From the NCBI GenBank assembly GCA_012729295.1, contig JAAYDK010000153.1, positions 1 through 34,205 on the forward strand: a DNA stretch of 34,205 nt, read 5' to 3'. The stretch comes from Spirochaetales bacterium. GTDB taxonomy: Bacteria > Spirochaetota > Spirochaetia > Sphaerochaetales > Sphaerochaetaceae. How positions within the stretch are numbered: the stretch's first letter is position 1; each line of letters begins with the position of its first letter. Of this stretch, positions 1 to 9,627 are shown piece by piece. The notes under the pieces were generated by a model. It was given only the letters and a program-made list of their open reading frames with translations, was not told the DNA's origin and did no database searches. Both the position numbers and the translations under genes were made by a program.

Positions 1-1084
1 CCAGAACCAACAGAAACAAGATATTCTCTTCAGGGCTCTGACCGGGGGAGAGTAAATTCTGCCCGTCGTCAGTGGAAATCGACCAGTTGTTATGTTTTCC
101 CGAACCATTGATGCCTGCAAACGGCTTTTCGTGCAGCAATGCCTTCATGCCATGCTTTCGAGCTACCGATTTTAATATTCTCATCAGCAACTGGTTGCGG
201 TCGGTCGAGAGATTGGCTACGTCGTGAACGACGGCAATCTCGAATTGGCCAGGGGCCACTTCCTTATGTTGGGTTCTGGCCGGAATACCGACCTTCCACA
301 ATTCGTGATTTAGTTCATGCATGAATACGAGAACGCGATCGCTTAACGAACCGAAGTAATGATCGTCGAGTTCCTGACCTTTTGCCGCGAGATTACCGAA
401 AACGGTCCGTCCGGTGAGCCGAAGATCGGGGCGTTTTTCGTAATACTCCAAATCTACCAGAAAGTATTCCTGTTCTGGGCCGACCGATACGCTGACATGC
501 TTGGTAGTGGAATTTCCCATTGCCCTCAATACTCTGAGCGTCTGCCGCTCTATTGCATCGCAAGAACGTAGCAAAGGGACCTTTTTATCAAGAGCTTGTC
601 CGTTATAGGAGAAAAACGCGGTCGGGATATACAGGGTTTTTACGCCTTGCGTCTCTTTGATGAATGCTGGGGAAGAGGTATCCCACGCCGTGTAACCGCG
701 AGCCTCGAACGTAGCTCTTAGCCCCCCGTTGGGAAATGACGACGCATCGGGTTCTCCCTGTAGTAATTCCCGTCCGGAAAACTCCATCAGCATCCTTCCG
801 TTACGTATATTGACAAACGAATCGTGTTTTTCTGCAGTCGAACCGGTCAGCGGCTGAAACCAGTGGGTGTAGTGTGTTGCCCCTTTTTCAATCGCCCATT
901 GCTTCATGGCCTGTGCAACGGCTTCTGCCAGCTCGGGATTCAGATCTTTGCTTCCTCGTTGAACCTGGAGGAGTTCTTCATAGATTTCAATTTGAAGCAG
1001 CTGTTTCATGATTGAATCACTGAAACAATTGCTTCCGAAAACTTCAGTAAGCGGGCAGCCCGAATAATCGAAAGGCGCTTTCAT
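1..1084 (-). CDS. Type III glutamine synthetase, N-terminal part (gene runs off the left window edge)
   Basis: Own translation of the minus strand: MKAPFDYSGCPLTEVFGSNCFSDSIMKQLLQ...HYTHWFQPLTGSTAEKHDSF...GPEQEYFLVD...APGQFEIAVVHD...HEKPFAGINGSGKHN, typical GSIII motifs. SD AGGAGGAG upstream of ATG at 1084. Missing from the ORF track because it is open at the edge. Confidence 0.93.
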   Translation of the reverse strand, partial: MKAPFDYSGCPLTEVFGSNCFSDSIMKQLLQIEIYEELLQVQRGSKDLNPELAEAVAQAMKQWAIEKGATHYTHWFQPLTGSTAEKHDSFVNIRNGRMLMEFSGRELLQGEPDASSFPNGGLRATFEARGYTAWDTSSPAFIKETQGVKTLYIPTAFFSYNGQALDKKVPLLRSCDAIERQTLRVLRAMGNSTTKHVSVSVGPEQEYFLVDLEYYEKRPDLRLTGRTVFGNLAAKGQELDDHYFGSLSDRVLVFMHELNHELWKVGIPARTQHKEVAPGQFEIAVVHDVANLSTDRNQLLMRILKSVARKHGMKALLHEKPFAGINGSGKHNNWSISTDDGQNLLSPGQSPEENILFLLVL

Positions 1085-1255
1085 AGGTCTCCTCCTCGTT
1101 TGATAATGTTGGAATGTGTTGCAAAGATCAGTAAAAAATGCAACAGGGGATAATAATTATGCCGACACAATATGCTTATGCAACAACTTTTTCAATACTA
1201 TTGGCAAAAATATTGGATAATTTTTTTAAGATTATACGAAAATATGCATATGAAA

Positions 1256-1738
1256 TTACATTATTTTTATAAATAACGAAGCGGCTCCCTTACCGAGCGC
1301 GAGTACCAGCGTCACGATGCAACAAGCCATCAGTACTCCCCCGCTTACGGCGACAATACTGCGCTTCCGGTCGAGTCCTAAAACCCAGGCTCCGAGAGTT
1401 CCTGTCCAGGCTCCAGTGACGGGCAGTGGAATGCCGACAAAGAGGACGATTCCCAAGAATCCGTACGTATGTATCTTCGCTGACAGTCTGCGGCGAACGT
1501 GTTCGACTTTGGAATCGAAGATCGTCGCATACCATTTCCAATGACCATAAAGCCAATGATGGATCGTCGATAGGAATATGTATACAAGCGGAGAGACCAG
1601 CAGGTTGGCTGCAGTACCAATGAGAGCAGCAAGCCAGAGGGGCGTTCCCCTCAGATAGGCGAACGGAATTGCACCTCTCAGTTCGCTAATCGGAAGGATT
1701 CCCAGCGCTATCGTTCCCAAAACAGTCATAAGGTCCAT
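1256..1738 (-). CDS. Small multidrug export family (COG2426-like) membrane protein
   Basis: MDLMTVLGTIALGILPISELRGAIPFAYLRGTPLWLAALIGTAANL; ELRGAIP motif and several TM segments. Confidence 0.8.
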   Translation of the reverse strand: MDLMTVLGTIALGILPISELRGAIPFAYLRGTPLWLAALIGTAANLLVSPLVYIFLSTIHHWLYGHWKWYATIFDSKVEHVRRRLSAKIHTYGFLGIVLFVGIPLPVTGAWTGTLGAWVLGLDRKRSIVAVSGGVLMACCIVTLVLALGKGAASLFIKIM

Positions 1739-1740
1739 AC

Positions 1741-2877
1741 CTATTCCGATTCCTTTTGCTCAATAGTGATGGCATGTGCAGGACATACTTCGTGACAGCA
1801 GTAACAGCGGATACATGAGCGGTAGTCGACGACAATCTTGTGTTGTTCGTCCAATACGAGCGCCTTTCCCGGACATATCTTAACACATCGATTGCAGCCG
1901 ATGCACAAGGTTCTGTCGAAGATCGGTTTCGGTTCCTTCCTTTGATGGCGCAGTTTGATGAATTTGGTAAATACGGGACCGATGAGCGCACTGAGCATTC
2001 GCGTCTTGCGCTGAATCTTGATTCGTTGATAATCCTCGATGATCAGATCGTTCGCGTGTAGTAATGGATATTCGATATCGGTTGGTTTACGCCAGGCAGT
2101 CAGTCTTCGCTCGTGTAATTCCTTGGTTATCGGTATCGTCATCGGGTCATACCCCATGACAATGCTTTGTGCGACATCGAGCGCAGTACAATCGCTGCTG
2201 GCCATGATAAGCCCTGTGTGGTGCGGTAATCCGCTGGCCGGACCGGCACCTTCCATGGAGACTACTGCGTCAAGAATGGCGAAGGACGGCTTGACCGCGA
2301 CATACAATCCTGCAATCAACCGTGCGAACGCCTCTCTGGTAGGGTACATCATATGGCAGGGACTCTTATGAAGACCGGGGACCATCCCGAACAAATTTTT
2401 GACGCTTCCGGTCATGTACATCAGCTGGTGGGTTTTCATCTTGGCCACGGAAATGATCAAATCTACTGAATCAAGTATTTTTGGCAAAGGAAGTCTTCTA
2501 CCAAATGTGAAAGGGATAACCGTAAAAACGGGATCTTTTGCAAAGTCGATCCACGGTACATGTTCTTGCTCGCATACCTCGGCTATCTTCGAGTTCTTCG
2601 GTACGAAAAACGATCCCTGGATACCCGGAGAATCGCCGACTAGGATGCTCGCAGCCCCCTTTGATACGAGATAACGAATTACGGCCCGTAATACTTCAGG
2701 ATGGGTGGTAATATTTTTTTCAGGGACCGCATCGGATAGAATGTTCGGTTTGAGCAATATGCGCTTATCGGATACGTCAGTCAATCCGGCTGCTTCGAAA
2801 GCTTTACCAATCGCCGCATACAGCTCTTGCCGATCGTACGTCTTACAAGCAGTAATCGCTACGCTGGAGCGTTTCAT
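1741..2877 (-). CDS. DUF362 domain protein with C-terminal 2x[4Fe-4S] ferredoxin domain
   Basis: KPNILSDAVPEKNITTHPEVLRAVIRYL...CIGCNRCVKICPGKAL...CIRCYCCHEVCPAHAI. ATG 2877 overlaps the upstream stop (ATGA); SD AGGAGG. Confidence 0.88.
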   Translation of the reverse strand: MKRSSVAITACKTYDRQELYAAIGKAFEAAGLTDVSDKRILLKPNILSDAVPEKNITTHPEVLRAVIRYLVSKGAASILVGDSPGIQGSFFVPKNSKIAEVCEQEHVPWIDFAKDPVFTVIPFTFGRRLPLPKILDSVDLIISVAKMKTHQLMYMTGSVKNLFGMVPGLHKSPCHMMYPTREAFARLIAGLYVAVKPSFAILDAVVSMEGAGPASGLPHHTGLIMASSDCTALDVAQSIVMGYDPMTIPITKELHERRLTAWRKPTDIEYPLLHANDLIIEDYQRIKIQRKTRMLSALIGPVFTKFIKLRHQRKEPKPIFDRTLCIGCNRCVKICPGKALVLDEQHKIVVDYRSCIRCYCCHEVCPAHAITIEQKESE

Positions 2878-3653
2878 GCAATCCTCCTTATCAGGCACAT
2901 GTACAGCGGTCCCTTTCCTTGTGCCTTGTCGGGAAGCACAATCGCTCCGTAGGACAGTGATTCTGCAAGCACACCATTGATGTCCTCCACTTCGAAACGA
3001 CCTGTCCGTTTGGTAGAGAGTTTTTCGATAACTTTTTCATTTTCCAATGGGGATATCGAACAGGTACAGTACAACACATGCCCGCCGATGCGAACGGCGT
3101 CAAGAGCGGCAGCGAGCATGGCGAACTGCTGGATGGCAAGATGTTTCGTCCTGGAGGCCGACCATTGATTCATCGCACTGGGGGAGGCCAGCACGTGACG
3201 TTCGGAAGAGCACGGAGCGTCAAGCAGTACCGCATCATACGCGTCCCGTTCATATAATCCCCATTTAGCCGCGTCGTGAGACGTGAAGGTGATGTTTTGA
3301 CGCCACGGTTCATGCAGGTGCTCTTCGACTACTTTGCGAAGTCGACCTCTGCGCTGTGAAGATCTGTCGTTACAAACCAGGCGGCCGCTGCCTGCAAGAG
3401 CAACTGCCATTACGAGGGTTTTTCCTCCGGGGGCTGCGCACATGTCCAGCACCGCATCACCTTTTTCGAGTGAAAGTTGCCTGACCGCTTCGAGAGACGA
3501 TTCGTCAAGGTAATATGGCTTGACAAGCCCCTCAGAAAACGGCACGGGTACACGTTCTACCATCATTGCACAACGAAGCGACGACCATCGTTGATGATAG
3601 AAGTTTTCATAAAATTCATCGAATTGCCCGGTATTGTCCTTAGAGCGCTTCAT
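2874..3653 (-). CDS. RsmB/NOL1/NOP2/Sun-family RNA (cytosine-C5) methyltransferase
   Basis: DAVLDMCAAPGGKTLVMA...VLLDAPCSSERHV...LYCTCSISPLENE. The ORF begins at 3671; ATG 3653 is preferred because a -10-like element lies 7 nt upstream. Confidence 0.88.
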   Translation of the reverse strand: MKRSKDNTGQFDEFYENFYHQRWSSLRCAMMVERVPVPFSEGLVKPYYLDESSLEAVRQLSLEKGDAVLDMCAAPGGKTLVMAVALAGSGRLVCNDRSSQRRGRLRKVVEEHLHEPWRQNITFTSHDAAKWGLYERDAYDAVLLDAPCSSERHVLASPSAMNQWSASRTKHLAIQQFAMLAAALDAVRIGGHVLYCTCSISPLENEKVIEKLSTKRTGRFEVEDINGVLAESLSYGAIVLPDKAQGKGPLYMCLIRRIA

Positions 3654-3707
3654 GCGGTTTATCTTACGCATCGGACGTAGGTCTGTCTACTGTTCTTGTT
3701 TTTCTTT

Positions 3708-4355
3708 TTATGATACCAGGTGAAGGGCAAAGCCAAAACTAAACAGCAATCCTGCAGCCATACAGAATAGATGCCATACGGCATGTGCGTAGGCAATCCG
3801 TTTCAAAGCATAGAGTACGACTCCGGCAGTATACGTGACCCCTGCACCAATAATCCACCCAATCAGTGCCGGAGGGAGAAATGGAGCAACCTTGGACCAG
3901 ATCGGGACGATGAACCAGCCCATTGCCAGATAGGTAGCCACGTGTAAGATTTTAAATTTTCCCCAGAATAGTACGGAAAACAAGATCCCGGCGACTGCAA
4001 TCGCCCAGATGGTAATCAACAGCTGAGTGCGTGAATCTTGTACCTTCATCAAAACCGGAGTGTAGGTGGCTGCGATGAGCAGATAGATCGTACTATGGTC
4101 CAAAAGTCTGAATAATCGTTTCGTATCCGATTGTTCAAGCAAGTGGTAGGTAGCGGAACAGCCATACAGAACAATCAATGCAGAAGCGTGTATGATCATA
4201 CCCGCATGTGTGATTTTTACGACGGTCCAGATAAGATAGTACAATGCCGTAAACGCCCCGAGGATATGAGTCAGCGCATTCGCCTTTTCTTCGGAACGAG
4301 ATTCGTGATCATGCAGGGGAATCTTTTCTCTGAGCCAACGTTTAATTGGTTGCAT
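3708..4355 (-). CDS. Hemolysin III / PAQR family membrane protein
   Basis: SEEKANALTHILGAFTALYYLIW...YGCSATYHLL...LDHSTIYLLIAATYTPVLM...HAVWHLFCMAAG. The track's 4391 start is a TTG that coincides with a -35; ATG 4355 is more likely. Confidence 0.88.
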   Translation of the reverse strand: MQPIKRWLREKIPLHDHESRSEEKANALTHILGAFTALYYLIWTVVKITHAGMIIHASALIVLYGCSATYHLLEQSDTKRLFRLLDHSTIYLLIAATYTPVLMKVQDSRTQLLITIWAIAVAGILFSVLFWGKFKILHVATYLAMGWFIVPIWSKVAPFLPPALIGWIIGAGVTYTAGVVLYALKRIAYAHAVWHLFCMAAGLLFSFGFALHLVS

Positions 4356-4443
4356 GCGGAGAACATACTCGAAATCGCTGAAGTACTGCAATAACTTTGC
4401 CTAAAAAACGGAGAAAATTATTTACTAGTTGATAATCACCATC

Positions 4444-5193
4444 TTACAGAATATGGTCGAGAAATTGCTTGGTACGCTCTGATTTCGGTCGGTTGAACAG
4501 ATTCTGGGGAGTGTCGATCTCGACAATTTCGCCTTCGTCCATGAACACGACTCTGTCGGCCGCCGCCGAGGCAAATCCCATTTCGTGCGAAACGATAAGC
4601 ATCGTCATTCCCGATCTTGCCAGCGAAAGCATGACATCAAGCACTTCCTTGATCATTTCAGGGTCGAGTGCACTCGTCGGTTCGTCGAACAGCATGACCT
4701 TCGGATTCATGGCAAGCGAACGGGCAATCGCAACACGCTGCTGCTGTCCACCGGATAGCTGACTGGGGAAGCTGTTTTCCTTTTCGGAAAGCCCTACTTT
4801 TTCCAATAAGGCTCTTCCGAGCTTGTCAGCATCGGCCTTGGGCATTTTTTTTACGTTAATCGGTGCAAGAGTAATGTTCTGCAAAGCAGTCAGATGCGGA
4901 AAAAGATTGAAATTCTGAAACACCATTCCCACGTCTTCGCGAACCTGTCTGATGTCAACGGGTTGCTTCGAACCCACTACCTGTACCTCGTCTATGAAAA
5001 TATTTCCGCTGGTGGGAATTTCCAATCGATTTACACTTCGTAAGAGCGTGCTTTTTCCACTTCCCGAAGGTCCGATGATTAATACGACTTCACCCTGATC
5101 GACAGTCAGGCTGGCGTTCTTTACCGCATGAATCAATTTCTTTTCGGGTGATAGATAGTCTTTACACAAATTTTCAATTTTTATTCTAGCCAT
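4444..5193 (-). CDS. Polar amino-acid ABC transporter, ATP-binding protein (GlnQ/ArtP type)
   Basis: Walker [57 protein letters not shown] before ATG 5193. Confidence 0.93.
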   Translation of the reverse strand: MARIKIENLCKDYLSPEKKLIHAVKNASLTVDQGEVVLIIGPSGSGKSTLLRSVNRLEIPTSGNIFIDEVQVVGSKQPVDIRQVREDVGMVFQNFNLFPHLTALQNITLAPINVKKMPKADADKLGRALLEKVGLSEKENSFPSQLSGGQQQRVAIARSLAMNPKVMLFDEPTSALDPEMIKEVLDVMLSLARSGMTMLIVSHEMGFASAAADRVVFMDEGEIVEIDTPQNLFNRPKSERTKQFLDHIL

Positions 5194-6046
5194 GTCTGTG
5201 CAGCCTCTCCTCAAGTATTCCCACCAATCGGGAGAAGACGAGGGTGATGACGAGATAGATCAACGCAACGACGAGCATCGTTTCCAACGAGAGGAACGTA
5301 CGCGAGATATACTCCCTTCCTTTGCGCAGAATATCGCTGAGTGCGATAGTCGAAACCAGCGAAGAGTCTTTAAGCATAGAGATAAACTCATTGCCGACTG
5401 CCGGAAGAACGACCTTGATGGTCTGGGGAAGAATTACGTGTCTGAACGCCTGGCTGCGTGATAACCCGAGAGCTAATGCCGCTTCCATCTGTCCCCGCGG
5501 AACAGCTTGAATGCCGGCCCGGAATATTTCTCCCATATACGCTCCGAAGCATATCGACAACGCGGCAATCGCAGCTACGACTCCTTCGATTCTGAAAAGA
5601 CGCCCCATCGCGTAATAGATGAATATCAGCTGGACCAACAGCGGAATACCGCGGATGAATTCGACATATACTCCGCTGATCATATTGATGACGCGGCTTT
5701 TAGAAACGGACCCGAGGCCGCAGAACAATCCGATGATCATTGCACCCACGATCGCGGCAACCGTTACCTGGAACGTGACGGGAGCTCCTTTAATAGTGAC
5801 GAGGAAGATGGCACGGTAGGGTTCGGGTACGAACAGTACGAGTGAGGCTAGGATACCCAAAGCCAGAAAGAATGTAATTCTCCAGGAATTGAACACGTGA
5901 TGGTCGCTCTTACTCGGAATGAGGACGCCATCGGTCATCTGAATGCGGACAGCTTCGTTTTTCTTTTCAACAGGCGTCGATACGAGCTTTTTTGCCAAAT
6001 CGGGTCTTGCGACCAGTGATGATTTTGTATGTTGATCTTGTTCCAT
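5186..6046 (-). CDS. Polar amino-acid ABC transporter, permease (HisM/GlnP type)
   Basis: [23 protein letters not shown]...[40 protein letters not shown], the EAA motif. Confidence 0.93.
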   Translation of the reverse strand: MEQDQHTKSSLVARPDLAKKLVSTPVEKKNEAVRIQMTDGVLIPSKSDHHVFNSWRITFFLALGILASLVLFVPEPYRAIFLVTIKGAPVTFQVTVAAIVGAMIIGLFCGLGSVSKSRVINMISGVYVEFIRGIPLLVQLIFIYYAMGRLFRIEGVVAAIAALSICFGAYMGEIFRAGIQAVPRGQMEAALALGLSRSQAFRHVILPQTIKVVLPAVGNEFISMLKDSSLVSTIALSDILRKGREYISRTFLSLETMLVVALIYLVITLVFSRLVGILEERLHRHG

Positions 6047-6055
6047 TATTCGCTG

Positions 6056-6105
6056 AATTTACATAAATATACAATATATGTCAACATGAGATGCATATTT
6101 ATACT
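6056..6105 (-). promoter_or_regulatory. Permease-proximal promoter TTGACA-17-TAAATT with paired ARG-box-like 14-mers
   Basis: -35 at 6079-6084, -10 at 6056-6061 (minus). Boxes TACATAAATATACA 6060-6073 and TGCATATTTATACT 6092-6105, centres 32 bp apart. Confidence 0.55.
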
Positions 6106-6118
6106 TTAGAGATAGAAA

Positions 6119-6146
6119 TATTCCGGCTCCATGCGGAACCGGAATA
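6119..6146 (-). other. Intra-operon inverted repeat between the substrate-binding and permease genes (partial terminator or 3' stabiliser)
   Basis: TATTCCGGCTCC-ATGC-GGAACCGGAATA, one internal mismatch. Lies downstream of the binding-protein stop (6167). Confidence 0.6.
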
Positions 6147-6166
6147 ATGTGCTGCATGCATCAATC

Positions 6167-6931
6167 CTAGAGAATGTTCCACTTCTTTTTCAAAGCATCC
6201 ATGGTTCCGTCAGATTGCATGGCTTTTATGTGCGTGTTCAGCATTTCAAGCAATTCGGTATTGCCCTTCTTCACGACCAATGCAATATCCTCCACATCGT
6301 TGCTCGCATTTCCGGTTGTTAAGAGCTTGCCTGAGTAGTTGGGATTGGTAAGCACGAAATCAGCTGCAATGATTGAGTCGCACACAACGGCGTCGAGATT
6401 TTTGTTCAGAAGATCTTCGACTGCAAGACCAATCTCGTCATAAGCTTTGATAGTAAGTCCGGCAACCTTTTCCATAGCGATATGGCCGGTGGTACCGATT
6501 TGTACTCCGACACGCTTGCCTGAAAGTGCGCTTGCCGAGTTAAGCTGTTCGGAACCCTTATTTACGATAATCGTTTGTGTGACCTGTAGGAACGGAATAG
6601 AAAAATCCATTGCCAGTTTCCTTTCTTCGGTAACGGTAACTCCGCTTGCAATCCCATCGTAAGCACCGTTGGTCAAACCGGCGAAAATCCCATCCCATGC
6701 AACATTTTTATGGGTTATCTCGACACCGGCACGTTTGGCGATTTCACCAACCATATCGATTTCGAAACCAACGATTTCACCTTTTTCGTCGATGAATTCA
6801 AACGGAGGCCAGGTACAGTCGCTACCGAATACATACGACTTTACCCCTGAGGTCTCTTTGGTTCCTGCCGAGAATCCCAGCGATCCGACTAATACGCATA
6901 CCAGCGCAATCAATAACATCTTGTGTTTCAT
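6167..6931 (-). CDS. Amino-acid ABC transporter, periplasmic substrate-binding protein
   Basis: MKHKMLLIALVCVLVGSLGFSAG signal peptide; TWPPFEFIDEKGEIVGFEIDMVGEIAKRAG...WDGIFAGLTNGAYDGIASGVTVTEERK. SD GGAGGAAATC. Confidence 0.93.
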   Translation of the reverse strand: MKHKMLLIALVCVLVGSLGFSAGTKETSGVKSYVFGSDCTWPPFEFIDEKGEIVGFEIDMVGEIAKRAGVEITHKNVAWDGIFAGLTNGAYDGIASGVTVTEERKLAMDFSIPFLQVTQTIIVNKGSEQLNSASALSGKRVGVQIGTTGHIAMEKVAGLTIKAYDEIGLAVEDLLNKNLDAVVCDSIIAADFVLTNPNYSGKLLTTGNASNDVEDIALVVKKGNTELLEMLNTHIKAMQSDGTMDALKKKWNIL

Positions 6932-6954
6932 GATTTCCTCCAATAGATGGAAAG

Positions 6955-7004
6955 AGGTTACATAAATATGCATAAATAGTCAATTAAAAACGTATAAAAA
7001 TACA
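6955..7004 (-). promoter_or_regulatory. Substrate-binding gene promoter TTGACT-17-TAACCT with paired ARG-box-like 14-mers
   Basis: -35 at 6978-6983, -10 at 6955-6960 (minus). Boxes TACATAAATATGCA 6959-6972 and CGTATAAAAATACA 6991-7004, centres 32 bp apart. Confidence 0.55.
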
Positions 7005-7160
7005 GATATTTTGTGATTGGATGATTTTTATTCATAATTTCAATGATTTTATTGCGTAATTTACATTCTGATTATACACTAGGCCGATAATGCAAAACTA
7101 GTTGCAACCTTGGATTATGTGTATAATGTGAAGAAAGAAAAGGGGCAGAAGGAGGTCGAA

Positions 7161-7766
7161 GTGAAACATAGATCTTTAACGATAGTGCTCTTGATAGCAA
7201 TCATCCTGGCATTCAGCTCGTGTACTACGGTGAGAGTCAGCCGGCTCAACGAGAACAAGAAGATCGACCTGAGTGGTGATTGGAACGATACGGACATTTC
7301 CCTTGTCTCCGAGCGTCTGATCAGGTCTTGCTTGAAGGGCTCTTGGTTCAGTGCGTTTACGAAGGCTAAGAAGGCCGATCCAGTCGTCATTGTCGGACGT
7401 TTTTCAAATATGAGTTCTGAACGAATCGATACTTCAATCATCACCAAGCGGTTCGAAGCGGCCTTAGTCGAGTCGCAGAAAGTGATAATGGTATCGGGTG
7501 GCGAAGACCGGGAATTTGCACGCGACGAGCGCATGAGCCAACAAATATATGCCAATCCTTCGACTGCAAAAGAAATAGCGATGGAGACCGGTGCCGACTT
7601 TATGCTCTTCGGCTCGGTAAAAACGGTAACCGATACACAAGGCAGTAGGACCGTACGGACCTATTACGTTTCTGCAGAGCTTGTCGATCTTGAAACAACG
7701 CGCATCGTCTGGCTCGACGAGACAACGATCAAGAAAGAAATCTCCCGGTCGGCCTACACCTGGTAG
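7161..7766 (+). CDS. LpoB-like (penicillin-binding protein activator) lipoprotein
   Basis: Lipobox AFSSC; RFEAALVESQKVIMV...STAKEIAMETGADFMLFGSVKTV...VSAELVDLETTRIVWLDE, an LpoB-like pattern. GTG 7161 with SD GGAGGTCGAA. Confidence 0.75.
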   Translation: MKHRSLTIVLLIAIILAFSSCTTVRVSRLNENKKIDLSGDWNDTDISLVSERLIRSCLKGSWFSAFTKAKKADPVVIVGRFSNMSSERIDTSIITKRFEAALVESQKVIMVSGGEDREFARDERMSQQIYANPSTAKEIAMETGADFMLFGSVKTVTDTQGSRTVRTYYVSAELVDLETTRIVWLDETTIKKEISRSAYTW

Positions 7767-7772
7767 CAGAGC

Positions 7773-9080
7773 ATGCGTAAATCCCGATATGCTCGAGTCT
7801 CAGTTTTGATTTTACTCATGTATTGTATCCTCGCACTCTCGGGATGCGTGACGGGAATATCGGAAAACGTAGAGTTTTTATGGGAACAAGGAGAATTTTC
7901 CGAGGCATATCGGATGCTTCTCCAGGAACGGAGGACCATCTATGCTGCACAAGACGAGTTGCTATACCATCTGGATGCAGGTCTTATCGCACATGCCGCA
8001 AAAGATTATCGTGCATCGATAGAACATCTGGAAACTGCGGAGCGTTTGATCGAAGAACACTATACAAAATCCCTTACTGCCGAAATTGGCACATTTCTGG
8101 CAAACGATACCGTTCGTCCATACCGTGGTGAAGATTATGAGGATGTCTACCTGAATATCTTTTTAGCTCTTAACCATTACCATCTAGGTGATATCGAGCG
8201 GATGATGGTAGAACTCAGACGCGCAGACATCAAGCTCAGGACGCTGTCGAACAAATACGAACAGCCGCTACAAAGGGCGCAGTCTGGCATACATCGGGAT
8301 TATGCACCGGTTGTGATGCGATTTACGAATTCGGCCCTTGTACGGTACATCAGCTTATTGGGATATCGTGCGTTAGGCAAACCTGACGATATGCGACTCG
8401 ATTTTGAATTGCTTCAAGACGCTTTTAAAACGCAACCGTTTGTCTATCCGTTCAGAGTTCCGTCTACAATCGAACAGGAAGTGTCGGTCCCACCTCATTC
8501 AGGCAGGCTTAATTTTATCGTATTCACCGGGAGAGGACCCGAAAAATTCCAAACTACACAAAGGCTCTTAATCGACGATTACCATTATATCAAAATTGCC
8601 TTACCTGAAATCCGTCCAAGATATTCGATGGTAGAACGAGTCCGAATTACACTTTCGGATGGCCGCAGCATGTATCTCGAACCGATCGAACAAATGGATG
8701 CGGTGGCACAGGAAACCTTTCGATTGCATCTAGCGTTGATTGAGGCAAAAACGGTTGCCAGAGCATTGGCAAAAAGCACTGTTTCTCTCATTGCGGACGC
8801 AGCCTCGGAACAAACCGAGGGCAAGACTTCAGATTGGCTTTCCTTTGCAGCCATGTTCTTTCAGCTCTTCCAGGAAGTTTCAGAACAAGCCGATGTACGC
8901 ATTGCAAGATACTTGCCCGGACAAGCATGGGTAGGGGGTATCGATGTTCCGTACGGACGTGTCTCAGCCAATGTGCAATTTCTCGATTGGAAGCAAAACG
9001 TTATTGAGAGTCAGACTGTTGTAAAAAATGTCGAGCGTTCTGATAAACTCAATATTATTGAGGCATTCTCGCAAAGGTAA
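7773..9080 (+). CDS. COG3014-like lipoprotein with helical-repeat N-terminal region
   Basis: Lipobox ALSGC; EFSEAYRMLLQERRTIYAAQDELLYHLDAGLIAHAAKDYRASIEHLETAERLIEE...DVYLNIFLALNHYHLGD. Confidence 0.68.
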   Translation: MRKSRYARVSVLILLMYCILALSGCVTGISENVEFLWEQGEFSEAYRMLLQERRTIYAAQDELLYHLDAGLIAHAAKDYRASIEHLETAERLIEEHYTKSLTAEIGTFLANDTVRPYRGEDYEDVYLNIFLALNHYHLGDIERMMVELRRADIKLRTLSNKYEQPLQRAQSGIHRDYAPVVMRFTNSALVRYISLLGYRALGKPDDMRLDFELLQDAFKTQPFVYPFRVPSTIEQEVSVPPHSGRLNFIVFTGRGPEKFQTTQRLLIDDYHYIKIALPEIRPRYSMVERVRITLSDGRSMYLEPIEQMDAVAQETFRLHLALIEAKTVARALAKSTVSLIADAASEQTEGKTSDWLSFAAMFFQLFQEVSEQADVRIARYLPGQAWVGGIDVPYGRVSANVQFLDWKQNVIESQTVVKNVERSDKLNIIEAFSQR

Positions 9081-9088
9081 GCTACTTC

Positions 9089-9544
9089 CTACGCGATGAC
9101 TACCGTAAAGATTATTGCTATGAGCAGACCGAGGATAAAGCCTGCACTAACCTGGACGAATGTGTGCCCAAGCATGGTTTTCAAGTTTTCGGGAGTGAAT
9201 TGGCCGTCTTCGTGTATCTGTGCAAGAATACGGCTCCACTCGTTAATGACCTCGGCTTGTTTACCCGCTGCCCGTCTGATACTCATTGCATCGTGAATCA
9301 CGATTGCTGCAAATACGAACGAAATGGTAAACGCAAGGCTTTGCCAGCCTTCTACGATATAGATGCTGGTCGTGAGTGCAACTACTGCAGATGTATGAGA
9401 CGAAGGCATGCCGCCGGTAGTAAAGAAATAGCGAAAATTAAACGTTCGGTCGGTAATCCACACGACAAACGGCTTTAAAAATTGTGCGAGGAGCATCGCG
9501 ATCACTGCAGACAGCAAGGGCCTGTTCGAAAGCAGAAATGTCAT
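9089..9544 (-). CDS. Divergent PAP2 family (DUF212) membrane protein
   Basis: AQFLKPFVVWITDRTFNFRYFFTTGGMPSSHTSAVVALTTS...IHDAMSIRRAAGKQAEVIN. Confidence 0.9.
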   Translation of the reverse strand: MTFLLSNRPLLSAVIAMLLAQFLKPFVVWITDRTFNFRYFFTTGGMPSSHTSAVVALTTSIYIVEGWQSLAFTISFVFAAIVIHDAMSIRRAAGKQAEVINEWSRILAQIHEDGQFTPENLKTMLGHTFVQVSAGFILGLLIAIIFTVVIA

Positions 9545-9574
9545 AACGTTGAGTCTACTGATTTTTCAACAGTG

Positions 9575-9619
9575 ATGCAAGTACAGCTACTTGCCGCTTG
9601 TCCGGCAATCGGGTAATCT
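9575..9619. promoter_or_regulatory. Divergent back-to-back promoters over a perfect inverted repeat
   Basis: IR GCAAGTA-CAGC-TACTTGC at 9577-9594. Plus: TTGCCG 9591-9596, 17 bp, TAATCT 9614-9619. Minus: TTGCAT 9575-9580, 17 bp, TAGACT 9552-9557. Confidence 0.55.
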
Positions 9620-9627
9620 TGGCCATT

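Noticed and set aside
139-1015. Short plus-strand ORFs near the left edge
   Set aside because: All antisense to the glutamine synthetase reading frame, which is open to the window edge.
5507-5845. 112-aa plus-strand ORF antisense to the ABC permease
   Set aside because: Overlaps an unambiguous permease; Asp/Arg-rich frame without family features.
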